Positions 18,103 through 26,817 of a stretch of 64,000 nucleotides of DNA are shown here, one piece after another (the stretch's first letter is position 1; the number at the start of each line of letters is the position of its first letter). The translations under genes were made by a program, and so were the position numbers. The notes under the pieces were generated by a model. That model had not been told where the DNA came from, ran no database searches, and was given only the letters and a program-made list of their open reading frames with translations. This DNA is from Alphaproteobacteria bacterium (GTDB lineage Bacteria; Planctomycetota; Phycisphaerae; UBA1845): positions 310,001 to 374,000 of the forward strand of contig JANQQE010000021.1 in assembly GCA_028285105.1 (NCBI GenBank), in the 5' to 3' direction.

Positions 18103-19371
18103 ATGTTCAGCGCGATCAATCGCAAGGTCAAACGATTCGTACTGCGTCAACACAAGAAGAAACCCGTCGTCTGGATCAGCGACACCACCCTGCGCGACGG
18201 CGCCCAGATGCCAGGCATCCGCCTTAACCCCGAACAAAAACTAGCGATCGCCCAAGCGCTGGCAGCCGCCGGCGTGCATTCGATCGATTGCGGATTCCCA
18301 GCCGCCAGTCCCGACGACGTCGAAGGTATTCGCCTGATTGCCAAGAACGTCAAGGGTTCGGTTCTGTCGGCGCTTTCAAGAACGGTAAATTCCGACATCG
18401 ACCTAGCCGCCGATGCCCTCTCAAACGTGTCGCCGTTGAAACGCGCGATCACGTTGTTCATCGGTACCAGCCCGCTGCACCGCGAACACAAGCACCACAT
18501 GTCGAAGTCGCAGATCATCGACACTGCCGTCAAAGCCATCGACTACGCACAAAAATCTTTTGAGATCATCTCGTTCGGTCCGGAGGATGCATCGCGAACC
18601 GAACCTGAATTTCTATATGAAATCTACAACGAGGCCATCAGAGCCGGCGCCATGTCGATCGGATTCACCGACACCGTCGGCATCCTGACGCCCGACAAGT
18701 GCGCCGATACCGTCCGCCGAATTCAAGACAACGTCGCCAACATGGACGACGCGATGATGGCCGTCCACTTCCACAACGACCTCGGACTCGCCACCGCCAA
18801 TTCACTTGCGTGCGTGAAGGAAGGCGTCAACGTTGTTCAAGGCACCGTCAATGGTGTCGGCGAACGAGCGGGCAACGTCGCCCTTGAAGAAGTGGTGATG
18901 GCCCTCAACCTGCACGAAGACGAATTCAAGAAATCGACGACCGTCGATCCGAAAGCACTTTCGGAATTATCAAAGCTCGTCGCCAAACTCACCGGGTTCG
19001 AGCCCGCATCCAACAAAGCCGTCATCGGAACCAACATTTTCCGCACCGAAGCCGGCATCCATCAGGACGGCATCCTGCAAAACCCCGACACCTACCTACC
19101 GTTCCCACCCGAAGCCATCGGCGCCGGTCCGGTCGAACTGGTCCTGGGGCAACAAAGCGGCAGCAATGCGGTTCGCCACCATCTCGAATCGAACGGCATG
19201 AGTACGTCCGAAGAACACGTCAAACTCGTGCTCGACTACCTCAAAGGCAACAAGCACGACGACGGCGACTACCCCGAGATCAACTCGTTCCTCGAACGCC
19301 TTCGTCCTTTCCTCGCCGACGAACGGCTGCCCTCCGGATTGGTCAACGGAAACCCTGCAGACGGAGAGTAA
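18103..19371 (+). CDS. LeuA-family synthase (2-isopropylmalate/homocitrate/citramalate synthase-like)
   Basis: This 422-aa enzyme of the acetyl-CoA-dependent aldol family has DTTLRDGAQMPGI near residue 27, FGPEDASRTEPEFL, HFHNDLGLATANS near 223, VNGVGERAGN and the GIHQDG signature near 317. These are the metal-binding and catalytic blocks of isopropylmalate synthases. It lacks a full C-terminal regulatory domain (usual LeuA is about 510 aa); the last 80 residues match the short subdomain (GPVELVLGQQSGSNAVRHHL). GGAGG at 18090-18094 gives correct spacing for ATG 18103, whereas ATG 18097 overlaps the previous stop. No other leucine genes are nearby, so the exact keto-acid substrate (2-oxoisovalerate, 2-oxoglutarate or pyruvate) cannot be fixed. 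Confidence 0.85.
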   Translation: MFSAINRKVKRFVLRQHKKKPVVWISDTTLRDGAQMPGIRLNPEQKLAIAQALAAAGVHSIDCGFPAASPDDVEGIRLIAKNVKGSVLSALSRTVNSDIDLAADALSNVSPLKRAITLFIGTSPLHREHKHHMSKSQIIDTAVKAIDYAQKSFEIISFGPEDASRTEPEFLYEIYNEAIRAGAMSIGFTDTVGILTPDKCADTVRRIQDNVANMDDAMMAVHFHNDLGLATANSLACVKEGVNVVQGTVNGVGERAGNVALEEVVMALNLHEDEFKKSTTVDPKALSELSKLVAKLTGFEPASNKAVIGTNIFRTEAGIHQDGILQNPDTYLPFPPEAIGAGPVELVLGQQSGSNAVRHHLESNGMSTSEEHVKLVLDYLKGNKHDDGDYPEINSFLERLRPFLADERLPSGLVNGNPADGE

Positions 19372-21042
19372 ATGTTCATGCAGTGCTTCCGCTTCGCCGC
19401 GACGATCGGTCTGTATTTATTCTTTGCTCTATCGACATTCGGCTGCTTCGACAACCGCCTGAACATGCGGACGTTCGAGTGGACCGAAGACAAGGATGAA
19501 CCTTGCGTCGTTGTTTTCTTTGTCGATGGTCTGGACCACACGAGATTCAATGAACTTCTGAATGCCGGCAAACTCCCAAACATTCAGAAGCAATTTGTCG
19601 AGGGCGGCGTTGGTGTTAGAAATGCCGTCACGTCAATTCCATCGGTTACGTATCCGAATGCCGTTTCGCTGCTTACCGGCTGCTTTCCTGGTCACCACGG
19701 CATCCTGGGCAATCAATGGTTTGACCGCGAGACATTCTTCTTGCGCGACTACTCATCCGCATTGACGTATCAAACCGTCAACACCGATTTCAAAAACCCA
19801 ACGCTTTTTGAATTGCTCGACGACAAACTGACCGTCAACGTGCGTTGCCACACGCGCCGCGGAGCGACCAAGTCGTTCGATCATGCGATCGGTACCGGTC
19901 TGGATTGGGTCTTCAATCGATACGGACATGCCGACCAGCGCGTCGGCCTCACCGCGCCGATGGTTGCAGAATTCGCCCAGAAAACAGGGCGTTGGCCAGC
20001 CGTTTATTTAAGTTATTTCCCCGGTGTCGATGCGACGGGCCACCTTTGCGGTTCGGATAGCGACGATTACGAAAAAGGGCTCATCATCGCCGACGAAGCC
20101 ATAGGCCGCATCACCGAAACCATCAAACAAAACCGCCCCGATGCGTCGCCCTATTACATCCTCGTCACCGATCACAGCCACGTACCCGCCCACCGCGACC
20201 AGTTCACCGACCTCTACGCCTGGCTGAAGAAATCGACCAAGCTGCGCATTCACCGCGGGGCGAGCGAAGGTTCAATACCATCCTGGCGACGATCACACTT
20301 CGATCGATGCGATGCGGTGTTTATCAATGGCGCGTATCGTCGCGTCACGATTCATTTCAAAAGTGAAGACGGCTGGTCTCAGCGCGCATCAACCGACACC
20401 GTCGAACAGATCATCCGCCCTAACGAGACCGGCCTTTGCGGCGGACTGCCCGGAATCACCCTCGCATGCCTCCGCGATGACGACGACAAAGTGCGGGTAC
20501 TGTCCGACCATCACACATTTGAAATCGAACGCCGCGAGTTGCTTGGATCAAAGCAATACCGCATTGAAGAGGATAATCCAACCGACGCGAACTTAGCCGC
20601 TGTCAACGCTATCAAAAGATCGGTTCAACCCGACCCGCTCGTCCAACTCCTTCGCAGTTGGTCAGACGACGAATGGCGAACGTCGCACGAATGGCTCGAA
20701 AAGACCGCTGAATCAGAGCTTCCCGATTTCGTGCCGCAAATCGTTGAATTCTTCGACTCCGATCGAGCTGGCGACGTGATTCTCTTTGCCGATGGCGAAT
20801 GGTCGTTCCACCCGTCCGCCGAAGGCGGCCACGGTTCGTGCCTCGCTGCCGACATGCGCGTCCCGATGTTTTTCGCCGGGCCGGACATTCCGAAAGGCAC
20901 GACAATTTCGACCGCACGTCTCGTCGACGTCATGCCCACCGCGCTCGACATGCTTGGCGAGATGGATGAATTAATCGGCAAGCCCGCAATCGACGGTGAA
21001 AGCCTGCTCCCCAATCTGCGCGACGCGGCACCGCGCCCATGA
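19372..21042 (+). CDS. Phosphodiesterase/alkaline-phosphatase superfamily lipoprotein
   Basis: This 556-aa lipoprotein (lipobox STFGC) has the type I phosphodiesterase/nucleotide pyrophosphatase core. VVFFVDGLD (near residue 51) supplies a metal Asp. SVTYPNAVSLLTGCFPGHHGI (near 90) holds the likely Thr nucleophile. YFPGVDATGH and VTDHSH provide further metal ligands, and GGHGS lies near the C-terminus. It would act in the periplasm on a phosphodiester or phosphomonoester. ATG 19372 directly follows the TAA of the LeuA-like gene, and GGAGAG provides the ribosome site. Its last four bases (ATGA) overlap the next gene, a PTPMT1-like phosphatase, suggesting translational coupling. Phosphoethanolamine or phosphoglycerol transferase activity is an alternative in this superfamily. 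Confidence 0.8.
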   Translation: MFMQCFRFAATIGLYLFFALSTFGCFDNRLNMRTFEWTEDKDEPCVVVFFVDGLDHTRFNELLNAGKLPNIQKQFVEGGVGVRNAVTSIPSVTYPNAVSLLTGCFPGHHGILGNQWFDRETFFLRDYSSALTYQTVNTDFKNPTLFELLDDKLTVNVRCHTRRGATKSFDHAIGTGLDWVFNRYGHADQRVGLTAPMVAEFAQKTGRWPAVYLSYFPGVDATGHLCGSDSDDYEKGLIIADEAIGRITETIKQNRPDASPYYILVTDHSHVPAHRDQFTDLYAWLKKSTKLRIHRGASEGSIPSWRRSHFDRCDAVFINGAYRRVTIHFKSEDGWSQRASTDTVEQIIRPNETGLCGGLPGITLACLRDDDDKVRVLSDHHTFEIERRELLGSKQYRIEEDNPTDANLAAVNAIKRSVQPDPLVQLLRSWSDDEWRTSHEWLEKTAESELPDFVPQIVEFFDSDRAGDVILFADGEWSFHPSAEGGHGSCLAADMRVPMFFAGPDIPKGTTISTARLVDVMPTALDMLGEMDELIGKPAIDGESLLPNLRDAAPRP

Positions 21043-21584
21043 CCGACACGCTGCTCCGACTATTTGCAAAGTTGATGTATTACCCGTCGCTTGGTTATCG
21101 CAACCTGATGTGCGTAGTTGGTGGCTGGCATCGATGGGATTGGATCGATGACAATATCCTCCTCGGTCGCATTCCGCGAAGGCATGAAATTCAGGACCTA
21201 CACAACGAGGGCATCGGCGCGATCATCAACATGTGCGATGAATTTTCCGGCCACACATCGCAAATGACAAGATTCAACATCGCGCAGCTTCGCCTCCCCA
21301 CCATCGATTTGGTCTGCCCATCGCAGGAAAGTCTGTTGCGCGGCATCGCGTTTATCGAACAATGCGTGCGGGACGAGCAAAAAGTCTACATCCACTGCAA
21401 AGCCGGTCGCGGACGTGCGGCGACGATGGCACTCTGTTATCTCATTGCAAAGCGCGGCATCAGCGCCGAAGATGCCTACCGTGAGATGAAATCGGCGAGG
21501 ATTCAGGTGGACCGCAATCTGCACAAGCGCCCCACCGTTCGCAACATCGAGGAAATCGTTCGCAGTGGACACGCCCGTCAATAA
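21039..21584 (+). CDS. Dual-specificity (PTPMT1-like) phosphatase
   Basis: This 181-aa protein has the Cys-based phosphatase signature HCKAGRGRAAT (Cys-x5-Arg, near residues 119-127) and the WDWIDDNILLGRIP and GIGAIINMCDE blocks typical of PTPMT1-like proteins. Those enzymes dephosphorylate phosphatidylglycerophosphate in cardiolipin synthesis. The N-terminal 25 residues are hydrophobic and aromatic, which fits membrane association. It overlaps the upstream phosphodiesterase by ATGA and the downstream membrane protein by 20 bp, so it is almost certainly in the same transcript. A phospholipid or lipid-linked phosphate substrate is inferred from family and neighbours. Confidence 0.82.
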   Translation: MTDTLLRLFAKLMYYPSLGYRNLMCVVGGWHRWDWIDDNILLGRIPRRHEIQDLHNEGIGAIINMCDEFSGHTSQMTRFNIAQLRLPTIDLVCPSQESLLRGIAFIEQCVRDEQKVYIHCKAGRGRAATMALCYLIAKRGISAEDAYREMKSARIQVDRNLHKRPTVRNIEEIVRSGHARQ

Positions 21585-23853
21585 TTCTATCGACGCGCCA
21601 TACGCAACCGCACCCGAGCAGACTGCCACGCGCTCGCAAGCCAGCGTCTGGGCGCATCGCGCGGTGGCTTGCGTTGTTCTGGCTGCAACGGTGACCCTCG
21701 CCCACGGCTGGTCGCTCTACGACGGACTCGGTCTCGACGACCACTGGCACTACCGCACCATTCGCGAAAGCGGTTGGTCGCTACCCGAACTGCTCGACGC
21801 CACCACCATCCGCAGCGACGAACTCTACGACCTGTGGTGGCAGGACCATCCGGTTCAATTCCAATACTCCCGGCCACTCTCCGTCGCGCTAATGAAAATC
21901 GTTTACGCGGTCACCGGCGGCAGCGTCTTTGCCCAGCACGCGGTCAATCTGATGCTCCATTGGATCGGGGCGATACTCGTCAGCGCCGTTTGTTATCGCA
22001 TGACCCGCCACCGCTTTTGGGCGATCACCGGCGGAATGCTGTTCGTGGTCTACCCGCTCAGCGTCAATGCCGTCGCCTGGCTCGCCGCTCAGAACATGAT
22101 TTTGCAAACAGTACTCTTGCTCGGTGCGATGCTGGCCTATGCGAATGCTTCAAACCTGGATTTGAATGTTTCGAGAACGGCAAGCACCCTCGAAGCTTCA
22201 AGAACGAATCGCGGTTTGCTTTCACTGGCGATCATCCTGTGGATCGGGGCGTTGTTCTCGCGCGAAAATGCAATCGTATTACCAGCGGTCCTCGTCGCGA
22301 TGGACGTTGCATTCGGCGGCTGGAAGCACGCATGGCATCGCCGCATCGCCTACGTCATATTCGCGGTACTCGGCATTGCGTTTCTCATTTGGCGGCTCGG
22401 TTATTTCTATGAACCGATGCCCGACGTCTACGTCCGCCGCTCATCCGAACCGGGCTTCTTACTCTGGTGCGCTGCCAAGCTTCTGCACTTTGTAAGCAGC
22501 GCCGTCTGGGTCGCACCGATGGCCGTCGGGCCCAGTGGACGCTACAACCCATTCACCGAATCACCCTTCGATATCGCTTTGATGGCTGGCATCCTGATTG
22601 CCGTTGCCGGCATCTACTTCGCGATGGCACGCAAAGCCCGCGGGTTCTGGATTTGGCCGCTCTGGATTCTCCTGGCGATGGCCCCGATGATCCCCGTCCT
22701 CGCAACGCCGCATTCCGGCTACATATGCGGAGTGGCTGTCGCCATCGGTTTGGTCATCGGCCCAGCCGCTGCCTTCCACCGCAAGCGCCGCAACGCCTAC
22801 ATCGCAACGACTTCGCTCGCTGTCATCGCAATGGCCATGTCAATCGGCATGCTTAAAGTCAACCGTCTGCTCTGGAAGGGCCTATTATTCGGCGAACAAT
22901 TCGTCGCCACCAGCCTCCGCGCTCAAAAACTGCCCGAGACGACGACCGACGTGTACTTCATCAACCTCCCCTTCGCAGCCGTCTACGCCAAAGAACACAT
23001 CATCGCAGCCAACGGTTTCGATCACGACGCCTTAAAGTGCCACGTACTGACATTCGCGCCGAACCTTCCGCGTATGGATCAGCCGTCCACCATCAAGCAA
23101 CTTGATGCCCATCGCTTTACACTCACCGTCGAGTCGCAACCCTACTTCTCGCGACTGCTGGGCCGCTTCCTGATCGACGGCTTTCGAGAAGGCGGACAAC
23201 TGCAGACCGGTGAACGGTTCAACGGCAACGGGTTCGAAGTAGAGATTGCCAACGCAACGGAAGAAGGCGTCTTCGAGTTAATTTTCGATTTCAAACAACG
23301 ACTCGCAGACAGGAACCACGCGTTCTTCGTCAGCTCCGAAGAATGCGGTGCGATGCAAATCAATTTTTTAGATTCGATAGAAGAAGAAACCGCACTTTCA
23401 GAATTACCCGAATCCCCCGACTTGCTCGAAGTCATCAACGGCGCAGCGACAAACATTGTAAACGGCGACCCCAAGGCGGCAGACGCGATCTTTTCGGCAA
23501 CGACATCACCGATGAAAGCCCTCCGCATTGCCGCAAACAACCAAATAAAAAACATCATCCAACCCATCGCGACGGCCACTGCGTCAGAAACGATTCATGT
23601 TTTCGACGATTTCAAAATAACCAACGAAGAAATGCAGAAACTACGGAAATGGTGGCACAGGTCCGTCGAAGCAAACAACATCGCCCAAGTCTTCGACAAG
23701 CGCCACGACCGCGAAGTCATTCGCCACCGGCGCGACGAACTCAAACGCGGCAGAGAACTGATCGGCAAAGTCATCAAGTGCGACCTCTACCTGACTGGCA
23801 AACCATTCCCTGGACCGCGCGTCAAACCAGAGTCGGAATCGTCGCTCAATTAA
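21565..23853 (+). CDS. GT-C-like polytopic membrane protein with C-terminal extension
   Basis: This 762-aa protein has about ten hydrophobic segments in residues 30-455. After the first segment comes LGLDDHWHYRTIRESGW, a DD pair in the first periplasmic loop as in GT-C glycosyltransferases that use lipid-linked sugars. The NAVAWLAAQNMIL and FSRENAIVLPAVL blocks recall the O-mannosyltransferase/TMTC group. The C-terminal 300 residues are soluble and unrecognised. The start is GTG 21565, inside the preceding phosphatase gene, with GAGGAA upstream. It ends 3 bp from the stop of a convergent phosphodiesterase-like gene. Transfer of a sugar to a protein or lipid is an inference from topology. Confidence 0.68.
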   Translation: MDTPVNNSIDAPYATAPEQTATRSQASVWAHRAVACVVLAATVTLAHGWSLYDGLGLDDHWHYRTIRESGWSLPELLDATTIRSDELYDLWWQDHPVQFQYSRPLSVALMKIVYAVTGGSVFAQHAVNLMLHWIGAILVSAVCYRMTRHRFWAITGGMLFVVYPLSVNAVAWLAAQNMILQTVLLLGAMLAYANASNLDLNVSRTASTLEASRTNRGLLSLAIILWIGALFSRENAIVLPAVLVAMDVAFGGWKHAWHRRIAYVIFAVLGIAFLIWRLGYFYEPMPDVYVRRSSEPGFLLWCAAKLLHFVSSAVWVAPMAVGPSGRYNPFTESPFDIALMAGILIAVAGIYFAMARKARGFWIWPLWILLAMAPMIPVLATPHSGYICGVAVAIGLVIGPAAAFHRKRRNAYIATTSLAVIAMAMSIGMLKVNRLLWKGLLFGEQFVATSLRAQKLPETTTDVYFINLPFAAVYAKEHIIAANGFDHDALKCHVLTFAPNLPRMDQPSTIKQLDAHRFTLTVESQPYFSRLLGRFLIDGFREGGQLQTGERFNGNGFEVEIANATEEGVFELIFDFKQRLADRNHAFFVSSEECGAMQINFLDSIEEETALSELPESPDLLEVINGAATNIVNGDPKAADAIFSATTSPMKALRIAANNQIKNIIQPIATATASETIHVFDDFKITNEEMQKLRKWWHRSVEANNIAQVFDKRHDREVIRHRRDELKRGRELIGKVIKCDLYLTGKPFPGPRVKPESESSLN

Positions 23854-23856
23854 TAA

Positions 23857-25440
23857 CTAATAATCGCGACGAACAATACCCAGTAGCTGAAGTTCGCCCA
23901 AAACCTCATCCATCCGCAGCGTCACCGGCAACTGCGCCTGTGTACTCATAACAAAGGCAAACGAATTGTTCTCGTTTAGATTCCCGTGAATCGCCCGTTC
24001 CTTGAGGAATTGCGACATGAACGGACTACCCGCATACCAGCCGTCCTCAATCGACACCAGAACTTGCGGCGTATGCACCACCAACCCCTCAAACGCCCGA
24101 TGCAAGCGATACAAGACATCCGGATAAAACAAATCGATTGACGCATCGCGCAAGTCCGCATCACGAACAAACCCATCCGAATCGACCTTCCCGCGCGATT
24201 TCAATCGATTGAACTCTTCAACCATGCGCAACGGATCACCACGCAAAACATCGTATCGAAACAATAACGCACCAGCATCGTCACCTGGCGAGGCTGCCCC
24301 ATCCCTAAGCGAAGCGGAAGGGTGGGGGACCGACATTCCGTTTAACCCCCGCGCAGTAACAATCGCCTCACCACCACGATCAACAACACCGATCGCGCCA
24401 TCAGGAAAACGAAACGCAACCAACTCAACACCCTCGACAGCCGCCAAATCCCGCGCCAACCGCCCCGGCGAATTCGAATACATCACCGCGCAAGACACAA
24501 GCCCGAACTCGGGTATCACCACATCGTTTTCATCTTCAAGCCGCGCGCCAACGTCGTACCCGAAATCATCGAGAGCCTCCCGCAAACTCAGCCGCCGACT
24601 CTCTCGCAAATTATGCCCATGATCGGACAGCAGCGTGATCTCAATATCCCCACGAAATCGATGCATCAAAGCCTGACAAAAACGATCCAGCGTAACCAAG
24701 CCAGCCACATGCCCATTTCGTCCCCCGCTCACGCCCAGCGCCGAAGTCGAAACCACATAACCCACCGTCTCGCCACAATCGCCCTCAACCAGCGCCTCTT
24801 CAATCAAAGCCAATTCATGGCCAAACCAGTTCGCCGCGTCCATGTAAACATGATTGTGCTGCGAAAAAGGAACGCTCACATCGACCTTCGACAGCCACAG
24901 CGAGTTGTCGCTTTCGGCATAACCAAACCAACCATCGCGAAGTCGCTCGCCATCAAAGTATTCCGTCTCAACCGCAGTCGCAGGAGACGTCCCGAAAAAT
25001 TCGTTGAGGCAAAGATCCGTCATCACCGGAAACGGAGCGATCACCCGACTCGGCGGATAGAAATTCCGAAACCGCCCGCTGTCGTACGCTTCCTGAACGA
25101 GATGAAACGGAATGCTGTCGAGAATAATCAGCACCCGCCGACAACGATTCGCATTGCCCGGAACACGCAGGACCGACTCATTAATCTGGCCATTGGTACC
25201 AACGCCATATCCGATTTCGACAACCCTGCCCGCGTCCGAAACGACTTCCACATAATTGGCGATCGGCTCGTCGTCGATGTGATAGATGTGAGCTTTGCCC
25301 CGCTCCGTCTTCAATTCTGCGCCGGAATGCGAAACGGGCAGCAACGTCGGTTCTTTCAGATGGCAACCGACGACTGCAAGCAACAAGGCACCAAGCCACA
25401 CCTGAATGTGTTTCCCAATTTTCAAAAGATTCCCCCTCAT
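23857..25440 (-). CDS. Alkaline-phosphatase-superfamily-like lipoprotein, distant
   Basis: The protein is a lipoprotein (LLLAVVGC). RVLIILDSIPFHLVQEA resembles the first metal-binding strand of phosphodiesterases. FPVMTDLCLNEFFG may hold the nucleophile, and LLSDHGHNL matches the DHG metal motif. The call is by motif only and weaker than for the gene at 19372. ATG 25440 has no ribosome site, but TTG at 25425 has AGGGGG six bases upstream and also opens the signal peptide, so TTG is a serious alternative start. In the middle (genomic 24297-24327) the frame runs through a hairpin repeat encoding a Pro/Ser/Ala/Asp-rich loop. It is convergent with the GT-C-like gene, and the facing chain also encodes a phosphodiesterase lipoprotein. 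Confidence 0.6.
   Translation of the reverse strand: MRGNLLKIGKHIQVWLGALLLAVVGCHLKEPTLLPVSHSGAELKTERGKAHIYHIDDEPIANYVEVVSDAGRVVEIGYGVGTNGQINESVLRVPGNANRCRRVLIILDSIPFHLVQEAYDSGRFRNFYPPSRVIAPFPVMTDLCLNEFFGTSPATAVETEYFDGERLRDGWFGYAESDNSLWLSKVDVSVPFSQHNHVYMDAANWFGHELALIEEALVEGDCGETVGYVVSTSALGVSGGRNGHVAGLVTLDRFCQALMHRFRGDIEITLLSDHGHNLRESRRLSLREALDDFGYDVGARLEDENDVVIPEFGLVSCAVMYSNSPGRLARDLAAVEGVELVAFRFPDGAIGVVDRGGEAIVTARGLNGMSVPHPSASLRDGAASPGDDAGALLFRYDVLRGDPLRMVEEFNRLKSRGKVDSDGFVRDADLRDASIDLFYPDVLYRLHRAFEGLVVHTPQVLVSIEDGWYAGSPFMSQFLKERAIHGNLNENNSFAFVMSTQAQLPVTLRMDEVLGELQLLGIVRRDY
24297..24327. repeat. Hairpin repeat embedded in frame in a coding sequence
   Basis: CCCCATCCCT (24297-24306) pairs, with one G-T and one mismatch, to AGGGTGGGG (24319-24327) around AAGCGAAGCGGA. 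On the coding strand it encodes VPHPSASLRDGAA, a low-complexity loop between two more ordered regions. It looks like a palindromic element tolerated within a gene. Confidence 0.5.
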
Positions 25441-25610
25441 CAAACGGCATAGAATGCCTGCATGATAAAGCAACATGCCATGTCGGACAGTATGAACATA
25501 TAAACGAATTGGAAAAGTTTCTTTGACCACGCGCAACGCTTCGGCAACATTGCAATCAGGCTGAACCCTTCGGGTCAACACTCGAAGCACGTTCATTCAA
25601 GGTCGAATAC

Positions 25611-26804
25611 ATGAACATTCAACAACTGATGCTGCGCATCATGCTTTGGTCATTGGCGATTGCTTGTGGCTTGGGCATCGTCGCAGTTGCATTCCTCCAG
25701 TCCACGTGGACATGGCAAGTCATCGGCACTGGGATTGCGACAGCCGTGACATGCGCGATACTCATGCCCGTCTCTGCTTTGACGGACCGCACGCGGCTTC
25801 ATGCGGCGGGGTTTGTCGGAATCGTCGTCGTCATTCTGGAATACCTCGGATCGTTAGCACTCATCTGGGAGTTGGCTCGCCTCTTCAATTGGCGGCGACT
25901 CGACGACGGACTCTTCTTTTCAATGTTCTTCCTAATTCCCACGGCGCTTCTGACGATCGGCCTGCTATGGCTGTCACGAACACGCTTCGGATCCCGCGCT
26001 TCTTGGGCAGGAATCGCAGTGGTCTGGGGAACCTTCTCTATATACAACATAGCCATCTGGGGCACATGGCGATATCCAATGTCTGGTCGATATTGGAACA
26101 CTGGCAACGCCATTTTTTGCCTGTTAGGGCTGGCCGTTCTATGTCACGCCGGTGATGATAAATCTCTCCCGCGCCGACTACGAATGTTGGGTATCGTCAC
26201 AGCCATCCCCGCATGCGCATTTGCTATCTTTGAGATTTTCATGCCGACCGGAAGGCATGCCGCTGGCGTAACGTTTGTTGTCCTGACCGCGGTCTCGGCC
26301 TGCATTGCCCATGCAAACATGGTTACGTTTTGCCTCCTGAAACCCATTCAATTTTGGGTCCGCAGATTTAGTATCGGAGCCACAATTGTTACCGCGATCT
26401 TCGCCTCTTTAATCCTCATTGCCGAAATTCTTGAATGGCGGGCCACCAACACCGAAGCTCTTGGCCGTTTCGCCGCCGCAACCGGAATCGCCGCATCCTT
26501 CGCAACCATAGCCCTCTGCGTACTCTGGCGAATAAACGCCCGCACCGAAACCGCCATCGACAAGACCGACCAGGGCGACGCGCTCGTCCAAATCGAAATC
26601 ACCTGCCCGCGCTGCAAGATCAATCAATCGCTAAACCCGGGTAAGACCCAATGCGCCCACTGCGAACTGAAATTCGAGATCAACTTCGAGCAGCCCCGCT
26701 GTACCCACTGCGAATATTTATTGGTGGGCCTGACAGGTGACATGTGCCCCGAATGCGGAAAAGCCATCGTGATCGTAGGACCGTATTCAGAACGCGATTG
26801 TTGA
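25611..26804 (+). CDS. Polytopic membrane protein with C-terminal double zinc ribbon
   Basis: This 397-aa protein of unknown function has about nine hydrophobic segments in residues 8-310. The cytoplasmic tail has CPRC...CAHC and CTHC...CPEC, two treble-clef-like zinc ribbons. The second has the form CTHCEYLLVGLTGDMCPECG, a hallmark tail of many planctomycete membrane proteins. AAGG lies upstream of ATG 25611. It is divergent from the lipoprotein gene ending at 23857 and convergent with pqiB. Confidence 0.7.
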   Translation: MNIQQLMLRIMLWSLAIACGLGIVAVAFLQSTWTWQVIGTGIATAVTCAILMPVSALTDRTRLHAAGFVGIVVVILEYLGSLALIWELARLFNWRRLDDGLFFSMFFLIPTALLTIGLLWLSRTRFGSRASWAGIAVVWGTFSIYNIAIWGTWRYPMSGRYWNTGNAIFCLLGLAVLCHAGDDKSLPRRLRMLGIVTAIPACAFAIFEIFMPTGRHAAGVTFVVLTAVSACIAHANMVTFCLLKPIQFWVRRFSIGATIVTAIFASLILIAEILEWRATNTEALGRFAAATGIAASFATIALCVLWRINARTETAIDKTDQGDALVQIEITCPRCKINQSLNPGKTQCAHCELKFEINFEQPRCTHCEYLLVGLTGDMCPECGKAIVIVGPYSERDC

Positions 26805-26817
26805 ATGTCAATGATGG

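Noticed and set aside
24613..25452. 279-residue plus-strand frame antisense to the lipoprotein at 23857-25440
   Set aside because: No domain, no ribosome site, and the minus-strand gene has a signal peptide and metal motifs.
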